Positions 14,309-19,896 of a DNA stretch of 19,896 nucleotides are shown piece by piece (within the stretch, counting starts at the first letter, position 1; each line of letters starts with the position of its first letter). The translations under genes were made by a program, and so were the position numbers. The notes below the pieces were generated by a model. It did not search any database and was not told the origin of the DNA. It saw only the letters and a list, made by a program, of their open reading frames with translations. This stretch comes from Actinomycetota bacterium (lineage in GTDB: Bacteria; Actinomycetota; Actinomycetes; Nanopelagicales; Nanopelagicaceae), in assembly GCA_009702525.1 (NCBI GenBank), contig WLHW01000013.1, forward strand, positions 1 to 19,896, in the 5' to 3' direction.

Positions 14309-15157
14309 GTGGCCGCAAAGAAGAAGACCGCAGCAAAGAAGGTTGCTAAGAAAGCACCTGCAAAGCGCACAGTCAAGAAGGTTGCTAAGAAGAGCGCGGC
14401 CAAGAAGACCGTTGCTAAAAAGAGAGTTGCCAAGAAGGTTGCTAAGAAAGCACCTGCTAAGCGCACAGTCAAGAAGGTTGCTAAGAAGAGCGCGGCTAAG
14501 AAGAGCGTTGCTAAAAAGAAGGTTGCTAAGAAATCAACTGCCAAGAAAGCTGCAGTTAAAAAGAAGGTTGCTAAGAAAGCACCTGCAAAGCGCGCAGTAA
14601 AGAAGAGTGCGCCGATAAGAGTTTCAACACCATCAGCACCTGTAGTCGCGCCAAAGCCAGTTGCAGCAAAGCCAGTTGTAGCTCCAAAGCAATCAGCTTC
14701 AGATCGCGTCAAGTTTTTAGTTGTGGCAGGAATCGTCATTCTTGCTGTAATCGTCTGGTCAAAGTCCGGTAAAGAAGGAGATGACGCAGCACCTGCGCCA
14801 TCGATTTCCCAATCTGCCGAACCAACTGAATCAGCATCTGCTACGCCAACCGAGACTGCAGCAGTTGCTGCAGTGGAAGCCCCATCAAAGTTTGTTGCCC
14901 TTAAGAGCGCTGATGGCTTAAAGCTTCGCTGGGTTGCACCTACCGCTGTAGATGGATTAACTGGATACAACGTCGAGATTCGTGCAAAAGGAGCAGGCGA
15001 TTGGACAACAATTGCAACAGTTCCAGCTGATCAACTTTCTCAGGACGTAACTAAGAGTTCAGATACTGGTTGGACACAGTTCCGTGTGTCATCTGTTTAC
15101 TCGGATGGTCAAACTGCATCTGCAACCGTCTTTGGAATCCCAGGTGAGTTTAAGTAA
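14309..15157 (+). CDS. Composite protein: histone-H1-like Lys/Ala tail, membrane anchor, FN3-like domain
   Basis: Protein of 282 aa with an unusual layout. Residues 1-100 are Lys/Ala-rich AAKK/PAKR repeats like bacterial histone-H1/HupB-tail proteins, with a 32-residue unit (VAKKAPAKRT...) present twice (12-43, 44-75) and partly again at 87-99. A Pro/Val/Ala linker leads to one hydrophobic span at about 136-150. An acidic Pro/Ser/Thr linker and a C-terminal fibronectin-III-like domain (about 190-282; LRWVAPTAVDGLTGYNVEIR and WTQFRVSSVYSDGQ) follow. The positive-inside rule puts the Lys tail in the cytoplasm and the FN3 domain outside, so I infer a nucleoid- or RNA-to-envelope tether. The start is GTG 14309, since AAGGAG lies 5 bases upstream; the open frame further up overlaps rdgB. 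A strong terminator follows. Confidence 0.85.
   Translation: MAAKKKTAAKKVAKKAPAKRTVKKVAKKSAAKKTVAKKRVAKKVAKKAPAKRTVKKVAKKSAAKKSVAKKKVAKKSTAKKAAVKKKVAKKAPAKRAVKKSAPIRVSTPSAPVVAPKPVAAKPVVAPKQSASDRVKFLVVAGIVILAVIVWSKSGKEGDDAAPAPSISQSAEPTESASATPTETAAVAAVEAPSKFVALKSADGLKLRWVAPTAVDGLTGYNVEIRAKGAGDWTTIATVPADQLSQDVTKSSDTGWTQFRVSSVYSDGQTASATVFGIPGEFK
14342..14533 (+). repeat. Two 96-bp direct repeats coding the Lys/Ala tail
   Basis: Copy 1 (14342-14437) and copy 2 (14438-14533) encode the same 32 residues with two amino-acid differences (T/S, R/K) and few silent changes. A third partial copy (13 residues) starts near 14567. In-frame duplication explains the tail's growth, so length probably varies between strains. 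Confidence 0.85.
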
Positions 15158-15167
15158 ATTTCAATGA

Positions 15168-15204
15168 AATAAACCCTCACGAAATCGTGGGGGTTTATTT
15201 TTTT
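15168..15204. terminator. Bidirectional Rho-independent terminator between convergent genes
   Basis: A stem of 14 consecutive pairs: 15168-15181 pairs with 15186-15199 around the loop AAAT, with one G-T pair. On the plus strand it is followed by a run of T (15198-15204), ending the H1-like/FN3 gene. Because the neighbouring acyltransferase gene ends at 15210 on the other strand, the same hairpin can serve both, though the plus-strand T-run is better. Confidence 0.93.
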
Positions 15205-15209
15205 GTTGG

Positions 15210-16961
15210 TCAGAGATTTACTAAAATTGCATCAACGTAAGCACGAACCCCAGCCGGAACTAGGTGCACTCCATCTGGTGCAAAGTACTCAGGATGGCCG
15301 ATGGAGATAGTCGCCCAATCCACTAAAAGCGCGCCATATTGACGGCTGTATTGTGCGATTAAGGCATTGTTCTCATCGCGCCAACCGCGAGGTACTGCAG
15401 TATTGACCACAATAATGCGAGGTTGAGATTTAACCTCTTCAAAGATGGAGATTACTTGAGCTTGCGTTAACTTATTGTTATTTCCTAAGTTAAAAATAAC
15501 TGTTGAGCCAATCATGTTTGCTTTATCGTGAGTCATTACTTCAATAAGTTCAGTGGCTTGACGGCCAACTCTGGCATTAATAAGTCCAATGTGATTGCGG
15601 GCTTCGAGTTCGTGACGTATTCCTAGAATTACCGAATCACCAGTTACCCATAACCCAGGAACAGCAGTTGGGGTATTTTCTTGGGGCGACATTTCAACCG
15701 GAGCATTTATTTGAGCCTTTATAGCGGCCATCGCTTTATCACTCTGCTTAATTGCATTCACACTTACTACAGATAAGACCAAAAGAGTTAAAACTAGGGA
15801 AGATGCCAACACTGACTTCTGCCTTAATTGTACTTTTTTAGTTCGGTACTTCATGCCTTTAAACCAGTACTCAACTAATCCGCTTCGAATCGGTAGTTCT
15901 ACTAAGCGCAGTGAAATATCGGCGAGTGCAAAGACTACTAAAATTCGCAAAGTAAATAACGCCCAGCTTGAGCCTTCTAAATCAACACGCGGCCGAGTGA
16001 CTTGAAAGACTACCCAGTGCCATAAATAGATTGCATAAGAACGCTCTCCGATCCAAACCATAACTTTGCTACTTAGTAGCGGAGCAAAACGAGATGCTGG
16101 GTGGACTATCGAAGTAATAATGGCGCAACCAAATATTCCAGCAAGGGGAAAGGCTAATTTGTAGAGTGTTGGATCCGTTTCATTTATAAATAGAAAAGTT
16201 GCAATCATTCCAATAAAACCAAAAATACCTATTCCATCGATGAAATCCTGGGCCCGTTGATTGACACTTTCTTCAAGATTTTGTGGAATCCAACTCACTG
16301 CTAACGCGGCGCCAAGAAAGAGGCCAATACTGTGGGTATCAGTACCAAAGTAGACGTGGCTTATTTGAGAGGCACTTGCCGCATCGACCTGAAAAGAGAC
16401 TACTAACAGGGCTATTCCGGAAACTGCTGCAATAAATAAGGCGGCACCGGGTATCTTATTTTTCCCAAAGTAGCGAAGAACAAGTAGCAAAATTAATGGC
16501 CACACAAGATAAAACTGCGCTTCAACGCCAAGTGACCATGTGTGTTGTAGTAACGGTGGCCTAGCGATGGAGTCAAAGTAATCAGTATGGCGAAAAACCA
16601 ACCACCAGTTCATTCCCCCAAAGAGTGCAAATGGGGAATCAGTAACAAAACGGCGCATTGTCTCTGGTGCCCAGATACCTATATAAATTGTTGAAACAAT
16701 AATCATGAAGACAAGCGGCGGAAATAGTCGGCGAATTCGTGCTCGATAGAAAGCCCGCAGATCAAGACCGCCACTGCGCGCTATTGAGTCAAGAAGTAGA
16801 CGAGTGATTACGTAGCCTGAAATGACAAAGAAGAGGTCAACTCCGAGAAAGCCACCAGGGATCCAAGAAAATCCCAAGTGATACAGCATGACGGCAATGA
16901 CTGCCACCGCACGCAAGCCATCGATGGCAGGGATGTATCGGATTCCGCGAGCAGTGGCCAT
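15210..16961 (-). CDS. Acyltransferase-3 / SGNH protein (OafA/OatA-like O-acetyltransferase)
   Basis: Membrane O-acyltransferase of 583 aa with a C-terminal SGNH esterase-like domain. The N-terminus YIPAIDGLRAVAVIAVMLYHL, then GGFLGVDLFFVISGYVIT and FYRARIRRLFP, are hallmarks of acyltransferase family 3, with about ten spans up to residue ~400. The extracytoplasmic SGNH domain starts near 430: GDSV (S443 as nucleophile), a LGNN block, and DGVH (D563, H566). This domain order is that of peptidoglycan or surface-polysaccharide O-acetyltransferases; the acceptor is unknown. It starts 7 bases after the stop of the coiled-coil gene, suggesting one operon. It converges on the H1-like gene across a shared terminator. 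Confidence 0.95.
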   Translation of the reverse strand: MATARGIRYIPAIDGLRAVAVIAVMLYHLGFSWIPGGFLGVDLFFVISGYVITRLLLDSIARSGGLDLRAFYRARIRRLFPPLVFMIIVSTIYIGIWAPETMRRFVTDSPFALFGGMNWWLVFRHTDYFDSIARPPLLQHTWSLGVEAQFYLVWPLILLLVLRYFGKNKIPGAALFIAAVSGIALLVVSFQVDAASASQISHVYFGTDTHSIGLFLGAALAVSWIPQNLEESVNQRAQDFIDGIGIFGFIGMIATFLFINETDPTLYKLAFPLAGIFGCAIITSIVHPASRFAPLLSSKVMVWIGERSYAIYLWHWVVFQVTRPRVDLEGSSWALFTLRILVVFALADISLRLVELPIRSGLVEYWFKGMKYRTKKVQLRQKSVLASSLVLTLLVLSVVSVNAIKQSDKAMAAIKAQINAPVEMSPQENTPTAVPGLWVTGDSVILGIRHELEARNHIGLINARVGRQATELIEVMTHDKANMIGSTVIFNLGNNNKLTQAQVISIFEEVKSQPRIIVVNTAVPRGWRDENNALIAQYSRQYGALLVDWATISIGHPEYFAPDGVHLVPAGVRAYVDAILVNL

Positions 16962-16968
16962 GCATTAA

Positions 16969-17790
16969 CTACTTAGGTCGTGAAGATTTCTTTGCAACTA
17001 CTTTCTTGGCTGCGGTTTTCTTAGCAGGCTTCTTCACCGATTTTTTAGGTGCGCTGATTGCTACTTTTGTTCGCTCACTTGCAACCTTAATCGGGCCGGT
17101 ATCAATAATTGTGTCATCTGGATTTAAGTTTTCGATAACACTTTTTTGAAGATCAGCTAAGCGATTAAATGCTGACTCAAGACGAGATCGAGATTGACGG
17201 ATTGCACCTTCTGCAGCATCTAAAGATTGAGTTTGAATTTTATACAAGCGCTCAGCTTCACCCATAACGCCACTTAACCATTGACGATAATTTGAAACCT
17301 CAGCAGTTGCTTCTCCAACAATACGTTCGCCTTCGCGACGTGCTTGTGTTGTGAGTGATGCAGCTTCACGCTTTTTGGATTCGATCAATGCTTCGGCATC
17401 GGCCTCTGCCTCTGCCACTAGTTGACCTGCCTCTTCTTCGGCAGTCTGAATATATTTACGTCCGCGTGATTCTGCTCCAGAGAGGATTGAACGCGCCTTA
17501 GTATCGGCGGCTTCAATTTCTTCTTTAGTAATTCGGTTAGTTTCAGCGACTAAACGTGATGAAATTGATTGGGCTTTACTTTCACGTGCTTGCGCCGACT
17601 TAATCATGGCCATCGCAGTTTCAGTTGCCAAAATCTCAAACTCTTCTTTACTTAAACCAGTGATGTCACGACGAGAACGTAAGTCGGCTAATTGGGATTC
17701 AAGTTCGCGAATTCGATCCACCGAGGATGGCGCATCAGGCTCATCACCTTTAAATCCGACCCAATTAAGGAAGGAGTTCTTTTCAGCCAT
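16969..17790 (-). CDS. Coiled-coil protein with Lys/Ala-rich C-terminal tail (DivIVA-like character)
   Basis: Not a confidently known family; 273 aa. After a short N-terminus (NSFLNWVGF) comes a heptad-rich region (VDRIRELESQLADLRSRR) and a long Ala/Glu/Lys/Arg coiled coil over about residues 45-215, resembling DivIVA/Wag31-like or ATP-synthase-b-like helices. No membrane span is seen. The last ~25 residues (KKSVKKPAKKTAAKKVVAKK) form a histone-H1-like basic tail, likely binding DNA or acidic polymers. I chose ATG 17790 because GAGGTG lies just upstream. It precedes the acyltransferase gene by 7 bases, which hints at a role in envelope growth or cell poles. Function is inferred, not shown. 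Confidence 0.8.
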   Translation of the reverse strand: MAEKNSFLNWVGFKGDEPDAPSSVDRIRELESQLADLRSRRDITGLSKEEFEILATETAMAMIKSAQARESKAQSISSRLVAETNRITKEEIEAADTKARSILSGAESRGRKYIQTAEEEAGQLVAEAEADAEALIESKKREAASLTTQARREGERIVGEATAEVSNYRQWLSGVMGEAERLYKIQTQSLDAAEGAIRQSRSRLESAFNRLADLQKSVIENLNPDDTIIDTGPIKVASERTKVAISAPKKSVKKPAKKTAAKKVVAKKSSRPK

Positions 17791-17839
17791 TACACACCTC
17801 ACTATTCGCACACGTAGAGCCTTAGGTTAGAGCAAGGCC

Positions 17840-18484
17840 TTACTTACTGTAAATCGCCACCGAAATGGCAACATACTGCGAAATCCACGCTGCCAGCACG
17901 AATATATGGAATAGCTCATGAAAACCAAAGTACTTTGCGGTTTTGCCGGGGCGCTTGAGCGCATAGAAAATCGCCCCAACTGAGTAGAACAGGCCACCTA
18001 TAACAATTGGCAGCAAGACCCACAATCCACCGGCGCGATATAGCTGTGGCATATACGCAAGTGCGACCCAACCAAGAAGTAAGTAGTTAGCAACATAGAG
18101 CCAACGCGGTGCGCCCAACCAAAAAACTCGCATCGCAACACCCGTGGCAGCTCCGATCCACACAACTAATAAAAGAATATCTCTACTTCTGCCTTCCAAT
18201 AATGCAACTGCAAATGGCGTATAAGAACCTGCAATCAGTAAATTGATATTGGCGTGATCCCACCGCCGCCAAATCTTTTTCTTAGAAGGAGTCCAGGGCA
18301 CGCGATGATAAACCGCTGAGACACTGAATAACATAATTGCCGTGATCGAATAAATAGCAACTGCGAATTTCAATGAAGACTTACTTAAGATGAATAAAAC
18401 AAGAGAGGCAATAATGACGACAGGTGTAGCACCTAAGTGAAACCAACCCCGTAACTTCGGCGGCGCAAGTGGCTGTTCGCTCAT
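17840..18484 (-). CDS. Hemolysin III / PAQR family membrane protein
   Basis: Seven-span integral membrane protein of the hemolysin III (YqfA/PAQR) family, 214 aa. The family metal-site pattern is present: SAVYHR with H60 after TM2, DHANINLLIAGSYTP (D76, H77), and FHELFHIF (H189, H193). Despite the name, most members are not proven haemolysins; they are thought to be metal-dependent membrane hydrolases or lipid-homeostasis proteins. The start is ATG 18484, preceded at 6 bases by TAGGCT, so it probably has its own leaderless mRNA. It lies 49 bases upstream of the coiled-coil gene, and transcription could continue into it. Confidence 0.95.
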   Translation of the reverse strand: MSEQPLAPPKLRGWFHLGATPVVIIASLVLFILSKSSLKFAVAIYSITAIMLFSVSAVYHRVPWTPSKKKIWRRWDHANINLLIAGSYTPFAVALLEGRSRDILLLVVWIGAATGVAMRVFWLGAPRWLYVANYLLLGWVALAYMPQLYRAGGLWVLLPIVIGGLFYSVGAIFYALKRPGKTAKYFGFHELFHIFVLAAWISQYVAISVAIYSK

Positions 18485-18490
18485 AAGTCG

Positions 18491-18496
18491 AGCCTA
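18491..18496 (-). promoter_or_regulatory. -10-like TAGGCT before the hemolysin III gene
   Basis: On the minus strand TAGGCT is followed by 6 bases and the ATG at 18484. It sits in the 34-base gap after the MFS gene, so the hemolysin III gene can be transcribed separately from it. Confidence 0.5.
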
Positions 18497-18518
18497 CGCC
18501 CCTTTGGCTATTTCGCCG

Positions 18519-19727
18519 CTACCTAAGGTTTCGAACTGATTTAACGCTAAGGGCCAGAAGCGCACTTATAAAAGTCACCCCTCCTGTAATCCACAAGACA
18601 CTATGTACCCCGTAGTACGTGGCAAGTGGACCAGCAACAACTATCCCCAACGGGGCCAGGGCGTAAGAACCAAAAGCATCATAGGCATTAACTCTAGAAA
18701 ATGACTCCTCGGGTATATGGGACTGCATTGTGGTACTCCAATTTACGTAATAAATCTCAACGGCAATACCAGCCACAAAAGCGCCACATAATGAAATGAG
18801 AAGTGGGGAGCGCAGGGCTAAAGAAAATTCCCATACTGCAGAAATTGCAATCAGAATCATGACAAAAAAGAGGGGTCGACTTAAGTGAACTTTAAGAGCA
18901 ATTACGCCACCACAAATCATTCCGGTGGTTAGTGCAGCTAAGTGATAAGACCAATTACGTGGACCGTTAGAGTTTTCATTGAATACAAGTGGGCCTAATA
19001 CTTGAATGAGTGCCTCAAAACATGCGTTAATTCCAACAAAAGCGATCACCATGGCCACAACCCATGAGCGTGACCTAAATTCATGCCAGCCGTCCTTCAA
19101 CTCACTAGGGATTGAAGTGCGTTGACGCTTTTCCATCGGAGCCACATCTAGATTCCACACCAACATACCAGCAATAAAAAATGAAAGCGCATCGACTAGT
19201 AATGCCCAACCTGAACCAAAAAGGGTAACCAATATGCCACCAAGCAAAGCACCAGATACGTAGCCAAGATTGCTCAATAAGCCAACTACAGCATTGCCAT
19301 CTTTAAGTTTTTCTTTCGGCAAAAGTGCTGGCAATAAACCCAACATTGCTGGCAACCATAATGCATTAAGAATTCCAAAAATAAATCCCATTAATACGAG
19401 AAGTGGCACCGAAGCAAAATCAAATATAAAGGAGATTGCACTTACTGCGACAAAAAGACTTCCCAACATATCCGCACCACCAACGATACGGTTTCGTCTA
19501 AATCGATCACCGATAACTCCACCAAATAACATCAGGGCAATCATGGGGAAAATCCGCGCAGACATAACAAAACTTAAGTCTTTACCAGTGGCCCCATTTA
19601 TGCTCAGCGTTCCGTAGGCTAACGCAATCGACGACAGACCGTTGCCGACATTTGAAATGAACCGAGCCACAATAAGATTTATAAATCCCCGGTGCGAATG
19701 TAGGTCACGGAGTTGGGATTTCATCAC
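18519..19727 (-). CDS. MFS transporter (MFS_3 / EntS-like exporter)
   Basis: Major facilitator with about twelve spans, 402 aa. The N-terminus FINLIVARFISNVGNGLSSIALAYG and the loop GGVIGDRFRRNRIVGGADM (the MFS motif-A region between TM2 and TM3, with GDRFRRNR) match the MFS_3 group, which includes EntS and drug or macrolide exporters. Substrate unknown. The chosen start is GTG 19727, because TAGGCT lies exactly 6 bases before it, as in other leaderless candidates; the next codon is an ATG (19724) and could be used instead. The gene is divergent from the DUF885-like gene, with 51 bases between them. Confidence 0.93.
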   Translation of the reverse strand: MMKSQLRDLHSHRGFINLIVARFISNVGNGLSSIALAYGTLSINGATGKDLSFVMSARIFPMIALMLFGGVIGDRFRRNRIVGGADMLGSLFVAVSAISFIFDFASVPLLVLMGFIFGILNALWLPAMLGLLPALLPKEKLKDGNAVVGLLSNLGYVSGALLGGILVTLFGSGWALLVDALSFFIAGMLVWNLDVAPMEKRQRTSIPSELKDGWHEFRSRSWVVAMVIAFVGINACFEALIQVLGPLVFNENSNGPRNWSYHLAALTTGMICGGVIALKVHLSRPLFFVMILIAISAVWEFSLALRSPLLISLCGAFVAGIAVEIYYVNWSTTMQSHIPEESFSRVNAYDAFGSYALAPLGIVVAGPLATYYGVHSVLWITGGVTFISALLALSVKSVRNLR

Positions 19728-19733
19728 GGCCCA

Positions 19734-19739
19734 AGCCTA
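19734..19739 (-). promoter_or_regulatory. -10-like TAGGCT before the MFS gene
   Basis: On the minus strand TAGGCT is followed by 6 bases and GTG-ATG, the start of the MFS gene. No clear -35 is seen. It is part of a 51-base divergent promoter region. Confidence 0.5.
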
Positions 19740-19766
19740 TATCTCGACAAATCTGGAATGTGCTGA

Positions 19767-19772
19767 TAAGAA
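19767..19772 (+). promoter_or_regulatory. -10-like TAAGAA before the DUF885-like gene
   Basis: TAAGAA (or TAAGAAT) is 6 bases before the ATG at 19779. It is a weak match, but the position is like that of the other leaderless promoters and there is no Shine-Dalgarno. Confidence 0.3.
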
Positions 19773-19778
19773 TAGCCA

Positions 19779-19896
19779 ATGACCTATAGATCAGAAATCT
19801 TCGAAATCAGCGATTCTTACATCGACCAAGCCGCAGCTCTTAGCCCAATGGACTGCACATACCTGGGTAATGGATTACTCCAAGACAAACTTGATG
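19779..19896 (+). CDS. N-terminus of a DUF885 family protein (partial, runs off the end)
   Basis: Only 39 codons are visible, beginning MTYRSEIFEISDSYIDQAAA. The pattern ISDSYIDQAAALSPMDCTYLG, then D-K-L-D, matches the N-terminus of DUF885 proteins (typically 'isd.yvde.aaldP..aTylG'), which are predicted metal-dependent peptidase-like proteins of about 550 aa. The call rests on this short stretch only. It is divergent from the MFS gene. Confidence 0.6.
   Translation, partial: MTYRSEIFEISDSYIDQAAALSPMDCTYLGNGLLQDKLD

Noticed and set aside
14278..14970. Long open frame on the minus strand opposite the Lys/Ala-rich gene (and another plus-strand frame at 14307-14600)
   Set aside because: Shadow of AAG/GCT codon repeats; the plus-strand frame with AAGGAG and a sensible TM and FN3 domain explains the region.
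17791..17839. Inverted repeat GCCTT/AAGGC after the hemolysin III gene as a terminator
   Set aside because: Five-pair stem with a ten-base loop and no T-run; too weak, and the downstream gene is on the same strand.

Overview
The window looks like chromosome from a low-GC, streamlined actinobacterium. The best fit is a freshwater acI-type lineage (Nanopelagicales, 'Ca. Planktophila/Nanopelagicus'-like); this is inferred from gene content and base composition, and no marker search was done. Supporting signs are the actinobacterial order clpS–DUF2017–murI–rph–rdgB, DUF3039 and DUF222/HNH proteins, AT-rich DNA with very short spacers, and many genes with a -10-like hexamer (often TAGGCT) only 6-7 bases before the start codon, as expected for leaderless mRNAs.

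Layout. 1-312: 3' part of tmRNA (ssrA) with its tag reading frame. 337-1002 (-): DEDDh exonuclease, preceded by six 21-bp tandem repeats (1058-1183). 1206-2248 (-): a GNAT acetyltransferase translationally coupled to a small membrane protein. 2355-4019 (-): DUF222/HNH nuclease-like protein with a 15-bp repeat inside the gene. 3988-5079 (-): pirin-family protein with a palindromic operator-like site upstream. 5235-8987 (-): argF followed by a three-gene proton-translocating transhydrogenase set (pntAA-pntAB-pntB).

From about 9000 the direction switches. 9041-15157 (+): DUF3039 protein, secreted GH18 glycosidase-like protein, clpS, DUF2017, murI, rph, rdgB, and a composite protein with a histone-H1-like Lys/Ala tail, one membrane span and an FN3-like extracytoplasmic domain. 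A perfect 14-bp-stem terminator (15168-15204) separates it from convergent genes. 15210-19727 (-): OatA-like acyltransferase/SGNH protein, a coiled-coil protein with another Lys/Ala-rich tail, a hemolysin III/PAQR membrane protein and an MFS exporter. A partial DUF885-like gene (+) starts at 19779 and runs off the end.

Most genes are housekeeping: trans-translation and N-end-rule proteolysis, RNA and nucleotide-pool maintenance, NADPH balance, arginine synthesis and envelope functions. There are no insertion sequences, phage genes, CRISPR arrays, tRNAs or rRNAs. The least conventional elements are the membrane-anchored H1-like protein, the 21-bp repeat array beside the exonuclease gene, and the recurring leaderless-promoter signature.
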